Source: Paenibacillus tepidiphilus
Lineage (GTDB): Bacteria; Bacillota; Bacilli; Paenibacillales; Paenibacillaceae
Direction of reading: 5' to 3'
NCBI RefSeq assembly: GCF_008635795.1
Contig: NZ_VWRQ01000014.1
Coordinates: 1-64,000, forward strand
DNA: 64,000 nucleotides
The position numbers were made by a program, and so were the translations under genes. Of the stretch, positions 17,110 to 25,800 are shown piece by piece. Numbering within the stretch: position 1 is the stretch's first letter; every line of letters starts with the position of its first letter. A model generated the notes under the pieces. That model had not been told where the DNA came from and did not search any database. It saw only the letters and a list, made by a program, of their open reading frames with translations.

Positions 17110-17844
17110 ATGTCTTTTATTATTTATCCGGCCATTGATATCCGGGACGGGAAATGCGTAAGGCTGAAGCAGGGCGACTACGCCCAGGAAACGATTTATA
17201 ACGACAGTCCGGTGCAGGCGGCTAAGTCCTGGGAGGCGCAGGGCGGACAGTTCATCCATCTGGTCGATCTGGACGGCGCCAAGGCTGGGCATCCGGTTAA
17301 CGATGCCCTTATCGGCGAGATTGCCCGCAGCGTGAATGTGCCGGTGCAGGTCGGCGGAGGGCTGCGCAGTCTGGCCGATGTGGAGAAGCTGCTCGGGCTG
17401 GGGGTTAGCCGGGTGATTATCGGCACCGCTGCGATCAGCGATCAGGCCTTTACGGAAGCAGTGCTCGCCAAATACGGCGACCGGGTGGCCATTGGCATCG
17501 ATGCGCGGAACGGCTTCGTCGCCACGCATGGCTGGCTGAATACATCGGAGGTCCGCGCGGAGGAACTGGCGAAGGAGCTGGCGGCGAAGGGCGCGGAGAC
17601 CTTCATTTATACCGACATCTCGCGGGACGGCATGATGCAGGGCCCCAACGTGGAGGGCATCCTGTCCATGGCGCAGGCCAGCGGCCGTACCGTCATCGCC
17701 TCGGGAGGCGTGACGAAGCTGGAGGATCTGCTGCGTCTAAGCTCGCACAGCGGCAGCGGGATCGGTGGCGCAATCGTCGGCAAGGCGCTGTATACCGGCG
17801 ATATTGAGCTGCCGGGGGCGCTTGCGGCGCTAAGCGGGAAGTAA
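17110..17844 (+). CDS. hisA: Phosphoribosylformimino-5-aminoimidazole carboxamide ribotide isomerase
   Basis: 244 residues, a (beta/alpha)8 barrel. The N-terminal catalytic aspartate is in YPAIDI (residues 6-11) and the second in GIDARNG. The phosphate-binding GGGLR is also present. The frame reaches back to a TTG at 17086, but ATG 17110 with GGGGA upstream gives the usual length. It ends the first block of the operon. Confidence 0.96.
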   Translation: MSFIIYPAIDIRDGKCVRLKQGDYAQETIYNDSPVQAAKSWEAQGGQFIHLVDLDGAKAGHPVNDALIGEIARSVNVPVQVGGGLRSLADVEKLLGLGVSRVIIGTAAISDQAFTEAVLAKYGDRVAIGIDARNGFVATHGWLNTSEVRAEELAKELAAKGAETFIYTDISRDGMMQGPNVEGILSMAQASGRTVIASGGVTKLEDLLRLSSHSGSGIGGAIVGKALYTGDIELPGALAALSGK

Positions 17845-18274
17845 AAGTAATGAAATGCAGTATGCTCCCATGTCTGTCAGGAACTTAGCATTCCGGAATC
17901 TTGGAGCAGTTGAACTAAAGATTGTTGTGTTGGGATTAGCCGTGACGCAAGAAAACAATTGGAATTCCGGTCGCTTCCCGCCCGTAGATTTCTTGATTTA
18001 CACCGCTTGTTGCGGTTCCGGCCTCCGACTGATGGCTTTCTTGCACTAAAAGCTGATAGGCGAAGCACGGGCTGTCATCGTTTTAAGCTGCTGAAATGTA
18101 GATAAGTGATTATCCTCCACACAGGTCAAATCAATAAGATAAATGAGGAAGGCCAAGAGCACCCATGACTAAAGGCGACAGCAGCTATTGCTCTTAATGA
18201 CCTCACTAACCGCTGCTAAGCTGCTAATTGCAGTTTCTACAACTATATCCATCTAAACAGACCGTTTCCCGGCT

Positions 18275-18418
18275 ATAGTTGCATTTCGTACATCTATTTT
18301 CTTGCTTTAAGGCAGTTTGATCCCTATATGCTGATTTTAGTTGCACAAAATACATCTATCCTTCAAAAATGGGTGCATACCTAACAAATAGTTGTACGAA
18401 ATACATTTATCCTTGTTG
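18275..18418 (+). repeat. Three copies of a short intergenic repeat
   Basis: The core AGTTG-(C/T)A-N5-TACAT-(C/T)-TAT recurs at 18277, 18339 and 18390, the last two being closest (CACAAAATACATCTATCC and TACGAAATACATTTATCC). Spacing is 62 and 51 bp, so it is not a CRISPR or a perfect tandem array. Confidence 0.5.
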
Positions 18419-18639
18419 AATAGGGGTTGCTTTTCGTTCATCATACCTAAACAGAGCTGGATAAAGCCTGCTGCCAGCGAATTCAACAGCAACCAGCGGT
18501 ATTCATCTGGAGAACAGGAATGGGCAGCGTACGGAAGTCCATAACTTAATTCACTTTCCGGCCTTATTCAGCCTAATCTTAAGTTCAACTCATATAACTG
18601 ACTCATCGTCGAACTACCTGCCTCATTTCCATGCTTTTG

Positions 18640-18928
18640 TTCTTAAAGCAGGCCGGAACGAAGCGGCCGTCCCCGAAGGGGGCAAAGAACGCGGCACGCG
18701 AAGGTTTAACGCTTCTGCTGCAGCGGCCTGCTCTCACATTGCAGGAGCACAAGTGCCAAAGCGGCCCCGCAGGGGTAAGCGGTCCTTCCCCCGCAGACCC
18801 CGGGTGCCCTTAGCCCCCGGATGAAGCCAAACTTCCCGGGTGTCCAGAGGGCGGAGCCCTTGGGGTCCCCCTTGGCTAAGGGGGATTTAGGGAGATCTAA
18901 AGTTTGGATTTAAGGGGATCTAAAGTTT
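18640..18928 (+). repeat. GC-rich palindromic intergenic element with direct repeats
   Basis: The block is far more GC-rich than its flanks and full of short inverted repeats; the clearest is an 8 bp stem, TCCCCCTT at 18866 with AAGGGGGA at 18878. GATCTAAAGTTT then occurs twice, 23 bp apart. It looks like a dispersed structured intergenic element; its presence elsewhere in the genome cannot be seen here. Confidence 0.45.
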
Positions 18929-18999
18929 AGATCCGAAGTTTGTATTTAGAGAAAGCGAAAGTTTTACAAAAGAGACCGGAATCCAAAGGGGGGACCCAT

Positions 19000-19758
19000 A
19001 TGTTAGCCAAACGCATTATTCCCTGCCTGGACGTCAAGGACGGGCGGGTGGTGAAGGGCGTGAATTTTGTCAATTTGCGCGATGCCGGGGACCCGGTGGA
19101 GCTGGCGGCGCTGTATGACCGCGAGGGTGCAGACGAGCTGGTGTTTCTCGATATTTCTGCATCAGTGGAGGGCCGGGCTACCATGGTGGAAGTGGTGCGG
19201 CAGACAGCAGGGGAGATCGCGATTCCGTTTACCGTAGGCGGAGGCATCTCCAACGTGGAGGATATGAAGCGGATTCTGCGTGCAGGTGCGGATAAGATCG
19301 GTATTAACACGGCCGCCGTCACTAACCCGCAGCTGATTGCGGAAGGCGCGCGGCGGTTCGGCTCGCAATGCATTGTGGTGGCGATTGACGCCAAATATAA
19401 TGAAAGCTGGGGCGAGTGGGAGGTCTATACGCACGGCGGGCGGAAGCCTACCGGCATCCGGGCGCTGAGCTGGGCCCAGGAAGCCGAGAAGCTGGGAGCG
19501 GGCGAGATTCTGCTTACGAGCATGGATGCCGATGGCACCAAGGACGGATTTGATCTTAAGCTGACCGCTGCCGTCAGCGATGCGCTGAGTATACCTGTGA
19601 TCGCCTCCGGCGGTGCAGGAAGAATCGGTGATTTTTATGATGTATTTACGGAAGGGAAGGCCGATGCCGGACTCGCAGCTACAATTTTTCATTATAAGGA
19701 AATTGCCATTTCCGAGCTGAAAGCCGATTTAAAGCAAAAAGGGGTAGAGATCCGATGA
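19000..19758 (+). CDS. hisF: Imidazole glycerol phosphate synthase, cyclase subunit
   Basis: 252 residues, the (beta/alpha)8 barrel that makes IGP and AICAR with HisH. The catalytic Asp11 (PCLDVKDGR) and Asp130 (VVAIDAK) are both at the expected positions. The frame is open upstream to 18940, but ATG 19000 follows AAAGGGGGGA and restores the exact family length. It overlaps hisIE by 4 nt. Confidence 0.97.
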   Translation: MLAKRIIPCLDVKDGRVVKGVNFVNLRDAGDPVELAALYDREGADELVFLDISASVEGRATMVEVVRQTAGEIAIPFTVGGGISNVEDMKRILRAGADKIGINTAAVTNPQLIAEGARRFGSQCIVVAIDAKYNESWGEWEVYTHGGRKPTGIRALSWAQEAEKLGAGEILLTSMDADGTKDGFDLKLTAAVSDALSIPVIASGGAGRIGDFYDVFTEGKADAGLAATIFHYKEIAISELKADLKQKGVEIR

Positions 19759-20462
19759 GTAGCTTACCAGAGAAAAACACCCTGACCGGGGCGGAAATAG
19801 TGGCCAGTATCCGCTGGAATGAAGCCGGACTGGTGCCTGCCGTAGTGCAGGATGTAAGCAGCGGGGAAGTGTTGATGGTTGCCTATATGAACGAAGAATC
19901 ACTGCAGCGCTCGCTGGAGAGCGGACAGACCTGGTTCTGGAGCCGTTCGCGCGGCGAGCTGTGGCATAAGGGCGGAACCTCGGGCAATACCCAGGCGATT
20001 GCCTCTATCCATTATGATTGCGACAGCGATACGCTGCTGGTTAAGGTGGTGCCGGAAGGGCCGGCTTGCCACACGGGGGAGAACAGCTGCTTCTACCGTG
20101 AAATTCCGCTGGATAAGCCGGCTGTTGTGCCGGGTAAATCCCAAACCGTCTCCGAATCTTCGGACCGTTTCGCCGTATTGGGCGAGCTGGAGCGGGTCAT
20201 TGCCGAGCGTGAGGCTGAACGTCCTGAAGGTGCCTATACCACCTACCTGTTCGACAAGGGTGTCGACAAGATCCTGAAGAAAGTGGGCGAGGAAGCCTCC
20301 GAGACCATTATTGCCGCCAAAAATAAAGACAATGCCGAGCTGCGCCTCGAAGTCAGCGATCTGATTTATCATCTGCTCGTGCTGCTGCAGGAACGCAAGC
20401 TGCCGCTCGATGAGATATTGGCCGAGCTAAGCGCCCGCCACGAACGCCCGCGCCGCGATTAG
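19755..20462 (+). CDS. hisI: Bifunctional phosphoribosyl-AMP cyclohydrolase / phosphoribosyl-ATP pyrophosphatase
   Basis: 235 residues. The N-terminal half is the HisI cyclohydrolase, with zinc and substrate residues in HYDCDSDTLL and GPACHTG. The C-terminal half is the HisE pyrophosphatase, with KVGEEASETIIAAKN. It is coupled to hisF by an ATGA overlap. The fused HisIE form is normal for Bacillales. Confidence 0.97.
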   Translation: MSSLPEKNTLTGAEIVASIRWNEAGLVPAVVQDVSSGEVLMVAYMNEESLQRSLESGQTWFWSRSRGELWHKGGTSGNTQAIASIHYDCDSDTLLVKVVPEGPACHTGENSCFYREIPLDKPAVVPGKSQTVSESSDRFAVLGELERVIAEREAERPEGAYTTYLFDKGVDKILKKVGEEASETIIAAKNKDNAELRLEVSDLIYHLLVLLQERKLPLDEILAELSARHERPRRD

Positions 20463-20479
20463 AAGGAGGGCTGCTTCCT

Positions 20480-21307
20480 ATGCATATTGATTATCACACG
20501 CATCACGAACGCTGCGGACATGCAGTCGGCAAGCTGGAGGAGTACGTGCAGCGGGGCATTGAGCTGGGCCTGCAGCAGCTGGGACTGTCTGACCATTTGC
20601 CGCTTATCCATGTCGATCCTGACAGCTACTATCCCGAAATGGCGATGCCGCTCAGCGAGCTTCCGCATTACGTGGAGGAATGCCTGACGCTTAAGGAGCG
20701 CTACCGCGGCGTTATTGAGCTTAAGCTGGGGCTGGAGGCCGATTATATCGAAGGATATGAGGAGCAGATCAAGGAGCTGCTGTCCCCGTATCCGTGGGAC
20801 TATCTGATCGGCTCGGTACATTTTCTCGGGGAGTGGGACATTACCGATTTCCGGCAGGTGCACGGCTGGGAAGGCCGGCAAGTGATGGACGTCTACCGCC
20901 AGTATTATGCCGCAGTGCAGAAATCCGCAGCTTCGGGATTATATGATATTATAGGACATATGGATGTGATCAAAAGATTCGGCTACGGCCCGCAAACCGC
21001 GGAGGAACGCGCAGAGGTGCGGGAGCTGGAGCTTCGGACGCTGCAGACGATAGCGGTTAACGGTATCGCTATGGAGCTGAACGCTTCAGGTCTTAGCAAG
21101 CCGTGCGCGGAGATGTTTCCGGCCGAGCATGTGCTGGCCGAAGCGCTTAAGCTCGGCATCCCGCTGACGCTGGGCTCGGACAGTCACGACCCTGCGAGGC
21201 TGGGAGACGGACTAACTGAAGCGCGCAGCCTGCTGTACCGCCTCGGTTTCCGGGAGCTTGCCGTATTTGAGGGCCGCACACGGTCACTTGTTCCATTTGA
21301 ACTATAA
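20480..21307 (+). CDS. hisJ: Histidinol-phosphatase, PHP family
   Basis: 275 residues with the PHP metal sites: DYHTHHE at residues 4-10, SDHLP, GLEADYI, SVHFLG, GHMDVIK and GSDSHDP. This is the Bacillus HisJ-type phosphatase, which replaces the HAD phosphatase of enteric bacteria. A strong AGAAGGAGG precedes the ATG, 17 nt after hisIE. It completes the pathway from PRPP to histidine in this operon. Confidence 0.92.
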   Translation: MHIDYHTHHERCGHAVGKLEEYVQRGIELGLQQLGLSDHLPLIHVDPDSYYPEMAMPLSELPHYVEECLTLKERYRGVIELKLGLEADYIEGYEEQIKELLSPYPWDYLIGSVHFLGEWDITDFRQVHGWEGRQVMDVYRQYYAAVQKSAASGLYDIIGHMDVIKRFGYGPQTAEERAEVRELELRTLQTIAVNGIAMELNASGLSKPCAEMFPAEHVLAEALKLGIPLTLGSDSHDPARLGDGLTEARSLLYRLGFRELAVFEGRTRSLVPFEL

Positions 21308-21331
21308 AAATCAGGATCGCAGGAGGGCATT

Positions 21332-22282
21332 ATGCATCATCAACAATTACGTATATTTTCCGGTTCTTCAAATCCCGAGCTGGCTGCCGCAGTAGCACAG
21401 CGGATAGGTGCCCCGCTGGGCCAAATCAAACTCACCCGCTTCAAGAGCGGTGAAATTTATGTGCATTATGAAGAAAGTATCCGGAACTGCGACGTATTCT
21501 TGGTGCAATCCCTCGCTCATCCGATCAATGAACTGTTTGTGGAGCTGCTGGTAATGATTGATGCAGCCAAGCGGGCTTCGGCAAGAACGGTGAATATAAT
21601 TGTGCCTTACTATGGATATGCCCGCCAGGAGCGCAAATCGGCTCCCCGCGAGCCGATCTCGGCCAAGATGGTGGCAGATGTGCTGACCACGGCCGGAGCG
21701 ACCCGCGTTATTACAGTTGACCTGCATGCTGCGGCGATCCAGGGCTTCTTCAATATTCCGGTCGATCATTTGACGGCCCTGGACCTGATCAGCGGATATT
21801 TAAAGCGCAAACAAATCGAGAATCCCGTCGTCGTCTCACCGGATGCGGGACGCGCCTCCATGGCCGAGAAGCTGGCCAGCCGGCTGGATTCACCGTTCGC
21901 GATCATGATCAAGAAGCGGCCGGCCCACAATGAATCGGTCATTACGCATGTCATCGGCGATGTGGAAGGCCGGACACCGGTCATTATTGAGGATCTCATT
22001 GATACCGGGACGACGATTGTCAATGTGGTCGAGGGCCTCAAAGAACGCGGAGCGCATAACAGCATTGTCTGCGCCACCCACGGCTTATTCTCGGGCGATG
22101 CCCTGGAGCGTATGGACCATCCGAGCATTGATGAAGTGGTCATTACCGATACGATTGCGCTGCCGGAGGAACACTCCAGCCGCTTCAAGGTCCTGTCCGT
22201 CGCTCCGATGCTGGCTGAGGCGACACGGATAATTCTTGAAGGCGGGTCCATCGATAAGCTGGTTAGAGATGCGGGAATCTGA
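21332..22282 (+). CDS. prs: Ribose-phosphate pyrophosphokinase (diverged paralogue)
   Basis: 316 residues, a class I PRPP synthase fold. IVPYYGYARQERK with REPISAK, and VDLHAAAIQGFFNIPVDHLTA, are conserved. It differs from housekeeping Bacillales Prs at several usually invariant sites: SPDAGRASMAEKLA for SPDHGGVTRARKLA, a shortened KKRPAHN catalytic loop, and EDLIDTGTT for DDIIDTAGT in the ribose-phosphate loop. It closes the his operon. Its likely role is supplying PRPP to HisG, but altered activity is possible. The terminator overlaps its stop codon. Confidence 0.9.
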   Translation: MHHQQLRIFSGSSNPELAAAVAQRIGAPLGQIKLTRFKSGEIYVHYEESIRNCDVFLVQSLAHPINELFVELLVMIDAAKRASARTVNIIVPYYGYARQERKSAPREPISAKMVADVLTTAGATRVITVDLHAAAIQGFFNIPVDHLTALDLISGYLKRKQIENPVVVSPDAGRASMAEKLASRLDSPFAIMIKKRPAHNESVITHVIGDVEGRTPVIIEDLIDTGTTIVNVVEGLKERGAHNSIVCATHGLFSGDALERMDHPSIDEVVITDTIALPEEHSSRFKVLSVAPMLAEATRIILEGGSIDKLVRDAGI

Positions 22283-22297
22283 TTCCCGCTTTTTTTG
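22271..22297 (+). terminator. Terminator at the end of the his operon
   Basis: An 8 bp stem (22271-22278 with 22282-22289) is followed by eight T residues. The prs stop codon lies inside the hairpin. Confidence 0.88.
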
Positions 22298-22528
22298 TGC
22301 ACAGAAATCCCGCTGTTACAAACGGACATGTTATGTAGCATTTTCCTAACGGCGGCTTCCTCTAATGCTTGAGAATCTTCTACAGACATGTGGTATACTG
22401 GGTGAAGGCGCTTGATGCCATAACTGAAGAAGACCAGCAATTGTAGGGTGGGAGCGGGCATGAAGTGCTGTGCCGTCTCCTATTTTGCTTGGAATGGGGA
22501 AGCTGTAAAGGGGAGGTGCCTTGCTTCC

Positions 22529-24274
22529 ATGATAGAGAGAACATCAGAGCAGGATGCGGACAACGGCAACGTGGTTCCGCTCACTCTGGATGCCAATTTT
22601 TTCTTTGAAAGAGCTGTACGGTCAATGGACCGCTTTCAATATGATAAGGCATTACGAAATTTCCGCAAAGCTGTGGAATATGAACCGGATAATCCGGTGA
22701 ATCATTGTAATTTGGCGGGTATATTATCAGAGATGGGCGATTATGAGGCGTCCAATGAAATTCTGCTGCATGTGCTGGAGAACGTCGAGCCCGGTATGAC
22801 CGAGTGTCACTTCTATATGGCGAATAATTTTGCCAATATGGATAACTTTGAAGCGGCTGAGCAGTCGCTGGTCACCTATCTGGAGGAAGACGCAAACGGC
22901 GAATATCTTACCGAGTCCGAGGAATTGATGGAGCTGCTGCAGTATGAGCTGGACCGGCCGGCACCGCTGGTGCGCATCCGCAGCCGCGAAGGCGTAGTAG
23001 AGCACGAACGGGCCCGCCGCCTGCTGGAGGAGGGGAAATTCCCGCAGGCCGTCAAGCTGCTGGAAGAGATCCTGGAGACGTCACCGGATTTCCTGGCTGC
23101 CCGCAACAATCTGGCACTTGCCTATTTCTATATGGGGCAGTTCGCCAAATCCCGGGAGTGCCTGTCCGAGGTGCTGGAGCTTGACCCGGGCAATCTGCAT
23201 GCCCTGTGCAATACGGCAATCCTTCTGCAGTATGCCGGAGACAAGGAACAGCTTGCACCGCTCGTCTCCATGCTGGAGACCACGGTGCCGTTCCATCAGG
23301 AGCATGTGTTCAAAATGGCGACCACGATGGGGATTCTCGGCAGACACCGGATCGCCTACAGCCATTTCCGCCGTCTGCTCAAAGAGGTAGAAGCCGGCGG
23401 CGACGCCAGCCTCTACCATTACTGCGCGGCGGCTGCGAGCAACAGCGGCCTCTACGACGAGGCGCTTCACTGCTGGCGGCAGGCCGCGAGGCTTGATCCG
23501 GCTTCGCCGGTGCCGGGCTTCTTCCTGGCCCAGCTGCAGGCGTCCGTCCAGGCCGGGCAGCCGATGCTTCCGGTCAGCTACAACTATCAGCTGCCCTTCC
23601 AGGAGCAGCTGAAGCTGTGGACGGACAGCCCCGACCTGCTGGCCCGGGAAGTGCAGAGCAACCCGCTGCTGCGGGCCTCGTTCTTCTGGGCGCTGCGTTA
23701 TGGCGACGCCGATACGCAGCGGCAGGTCACCGCAGTGCTCGGCCAGATCGGCGGCAGCGAGTCGGCCGAGATGCTGCGCGAATGGATGGAGCAGGAGCCT
23801 TCTCTGGAAGAAGGGCTGCAGGAGTCAGTGCTGCTTAGCCTGCAGCGCCTGATCGGTGGCCATGCAGGCGAAGACATGGTCGGCGATGAGCAGGAACGCC
23901 CGGCACTGGCCCCACAGAGAGCACAGGAGTGGAGAGAAGAGTGGCAGCGGATCATTGACCAGACGACGGCGATGATGGACCGGCGCTTCGATCCCCATCA
24001 GAAGCAGGCTGCGGAGCTGCTGTGGCGGCGTTTCGTGGACCGTCTGGGTCCGGATGTCCCTCCTTTGCGCCATACACATGGCTGGTCGGCGGCTCTGGAG
24101 TATATGGTCGCCAAGCTGTGCGGCCGCCCGGTCACCTACCGCGAGATTGCCCAGCGTTATGCGGTCACGGTCTCCATGGTAAGCCGGTATGCCCGGAGAA
24201 TCGACGAGGTATGCGAGACCTTTGACGACTTGCCCAGTTTAGGTATTTTCCCGTCTTCTACGGAGAAGATATAA
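22529..24274 (+). CDS. Tetratricopeptide repeat protein with C-terminal helix-turn-helix
   Basis: 581 residues from ATG 22529. TPR-like helical repeats fill about residues 20-330, for example RFQYDKALRNFRKAVEYEPDN and a second group GKFPQAVKLLEEILETSPDF. A C-terminal segment, TYREIAQRYAVTVSMVSRYARRI, looks like a sigma-type helix-turn-helix. The frame extends to 22448 and an ATG at 22460 is possible, but GGGGAGGTG lies 10 nt before 22529. Families of this kind often precede trxB in Paenibacillus-type genomes; the function is unknown. It is probably cytoplasmic. Confidence 0.82.
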   Translation: MIERTSEQDADNGNVVPLTLDANFFFERAVRSMDRFQYDKALRNFRKAVEYEPDNPVNHCNLAGILSEMGDYEASNEILLHVLENVEPGMTECHFYMANNFANMDNFEAAEQSLVTYLEEDANGEYLTESEELMELLQYELDRPAPLVRIRSREGVVEHERARRLLEEGKFPQAVKLLEEILETSPDFLAARNNLALAYFYMGQFAKSRECLSEVLELDPGNLHALCNTAILLQYAGDKEQLAPLVSMLETTVPFHQEHVFKMATTMGILGRHRIAYSHFRRLLKEVEAGGDASLYHYCAAAASNSGLYDEALHCWRQAARLDPASPVPGFFLAQLQASVQAGQPMLPVSYNYQLPFQEQLKLWTDSPDLLAREVQSNPLLRASFFWALRYGDADTQRQVTAVLGQIGGSESAEMLREWMEQEPSLEEGLQESVLLSLQRLIGGHAGEDMVGDEQERPALAPQRAQEWREEWQRIIDQTTAMMDRRFDPHQKQAAELLWRRFVDRLGPDVPPLRHTHGWSAALEYMVAKLCGRPVTYREIAQRYAVTVSMVSRYARRIDEVCETFDDLPSLGIFPSSTEKI

Positions 24275-24323
24275 TCTAATTAGTAACCAAGACATAATGA
24301 TAACCTTGAGGAGGTCGAGTACA

Positions 24324-25277
24324 TTGTACAAAGCGATTGTAATCGGAACAGGCCCGGCCGGCCTGACAGCTGCGATTTATTTGGCACGTGCGAATCTGAA
24401 CCCGCTCGTCATTGAAGGATTGCAGCCGGGCGGACAGCTGACCACCACTACGGAAGTGGAGAACTTTCCCGGCTTTCCTGAAGGCATTCTTGGTCCTGAA
24501 TTGATGGAGAATATGCGCAAGCAAGCAACCCGCTTCGGTGCCGAATTCCGCAATGGCTGGGTGGAGTCGGTAGACTTCTCTGCACGGCCGTTTCGCCTTA
24601 AGCTGGAAGGTAACGTTGAGCTGGAAGCGGAGACCGTCATCATCTCCACGGGGGCTTCGGCCAGATACCTGGGCATTCCCGGCGAGAAGGAGAATGTGGG
24701 CCGGGGTGTCAGTACCTGCGCCACCTGCGACGGATTCTTTTTCCGCGGCAAAAAGATTATTGTCATCGGCGGCGGCGATTCAGCCATGGAGGAAGCCAGC
24801 TTCCTCACCCGCTTCGCTTCCGATGTGACGCTGGTCCACCGCCGCGATGAGCTGCGCGCCTCCAAGATCATGCAGGACCGCGCGCGGGAGAACAGCAAAA
24901 TCTCCTGGGCCCTTAACCGGACGCCGCTGGAAGTAGCGGTAACTGAGACCGGGGTGAAGGGGCTGAAGGTCCGCAACAACGAGACCGGAACAGAAGAGCT
25001 GGTGGAAGCGGACGGTGTATTCGTGGCGATCGGCCATACGCCGAACACGGCTTTCCTCGGCGGGCAGATTACGACGGATGCGAACGGGTACATTGTGGTG
25101 AATTCGGGAACGACGGAGACCAACATACCGGGCGTATTTGCCTGCGGCGACGTGCAGGACACCCGTTACCGCCAGGCGATCTCGGCAGCGGGAAGCGGCT
25201 GTATGGCCGCTATGGACGCCGAGAAGTATCTGGAGGGCAGTATGGTGCACGACTGGAGCGAGACGCTCGATAAATAA
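24324..25277 (+). CDS. trxB: Thioredoxin reductase
   Basis: 317 residues, matching the family length. FAD site GTGPAG near residues 9-14, active site CATCDG near 135, NADPH site GGGDSA, and the C-terminal GDVQDTRYRQA are present. It reduces thioredoxin with NADPH. The start is TTG with GAGGAGG 9 nt upstream; the frame to 24297 adds residues without support. A strong terminator follows. Confidence 0.96.
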   Translation: MYKAIVIGTGPAGLTAAIYLARANLNPLVIEGLQPGGQLTTTTEVENFPGFPEGILGPELMENMRKQATRFGAEFRNGWVESVDFSARPFRLKLEGNVELEAETVIISTGASARYLGIPGEKENVGRGVSTCATCDGFFFRGKKIIVIGGGDSAMEEASFLTRFASDVTLVHRRDELRASKIMQDRARENSKISWALNRTPLEVAVTETGVKGLKVRNNETGTEELVEADGVFVAIGHTPNTAFLGGQITTDANGYIVVNSGTTETNIPGVFACGDVQDTRYRQAISAAGSGCMAAMDAEKYLEGSMVHDWSETLDK

Positions 25278-25288
25278 AAGGCAAACAG

Positions 25289-25329
25289 AAGCAGGCTTTC
25301 GGAGAATATCCGGGGGCCTGCTTTTTTTT
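25289..25329 (+). terminator. Terminator after trxB
   Basis: An 8 bp stem (25289-25296 with 25316-25323), with an inner CGGA/TCCG stem, is followed by an eight-base T run. Confidence 0.88.
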
Positions 25330-25402
25330 GTGTCTCCGGGGTTCCTGCGAAGCACCTGTATCTGCCGAACTTCATGGGAGCAGATGAGGTTATTTTCAAC
25401 TT

Positions 25403-25418
25403 AGTGATTGCAATCACA
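25403..25418 (+). promoter_or_regulatory. Crp/Fnr-family operator upstream of the DUF1858-DUF438 operon
   Basis: The perfect palindrome GTGATTGCAATCAC (25404-25417), with A on both sides, matches the Crp/Fnr consensus TGTGA-N6-TCACA at nine of ten positions. A -10-like TATGCT (25435-25440) places it near -37 to -41, the class II activator position. The next gene start is about 100 nt further on. Confidence 0.6.
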
Positions 25419-25516
25419 ATAGGCCTCTTTCCGCTATGCTAATCTGATGTTGAGAAGAATTCTCAGTGGCGTGCAAAGCCGGTGGATAACGGCCAGCACC
25501 CGCGCACAAGGAGAAG

Positions 25517-25750
25517 ATGAGCATGGGTAAGGTGCTTAGACTGGATGAGTCTATATATGATTTGGTAACGCGTCATCCCGAAATCACCGGAATTATGGTG
25601 GAGCTGGGATTCCACGATATCGCCAAGCCGGGAATGCTGCAGACGGCGGGACGCTTTATGAACCTGAGCAAGGGAATGAAATTGAAGAAAATCGATCCGG
25701 AGACCGTACGGCAAGCTTTTGAACGCCAGGGCTTTACGATTGTCGAATAG
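25517..25750 (+). CDS. DUF1858 domain-containing protein
   Basis: 77 residues covering one DUF1858 domain (YDLVTRHPEITGIMVELGF), a small helical domain often found with hemerythrin-like DUF438 proteins or in proteins handling nitric oxide and iron-sulphur repair. The cysteine sometimes present in such proteins is absent here. ATG 25517 or 25523 may be the start; AAGGAG fits 25523 better. It is 50 nt before the DUF438 gene and very likely cotranscribed. Confidence 0.85.
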   Translation: MSMGKVLRLDESIYDLVTRHPEITGIMVELGFHDIAKPGMLQTAGRFMNLSKGMKLKKIDPETVRQAFERQGFTIVE

Positions 25751-25800
25751 AAGGAACGTGCAGGAGCTGCGCAAAAACAAACCATAAAGGAGAGATTGAA

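Larger units (their letters stand above)
17845..18999 (+). other. 1.15 kb non-coding interruption of the his operon
   Basis: No convincing gene on either strand; open frames of 60-64 codons lack ribosome sites and family features. It contains three dispersed copies of a short AT-rich repeat (18275-18418), a GC-rich palindromic block (about 18640-18890) and a pair of 12 bp direct repeats (18894 and 18917). No terminator with a clear T run is seen, so transcription may still read through into hisF. Confidence 0.6.

Noticed and set aside
18275..18418. CRISPR array
   Set aside because: Only three degenerate copies, unequal spacing and no cas genes.
17855..18813. Small frames (64 and 60 codons) in the his-operon gap
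   Set aside because: No ribosome sites, no recognisable motifs, and they cross repeats and palindromes.
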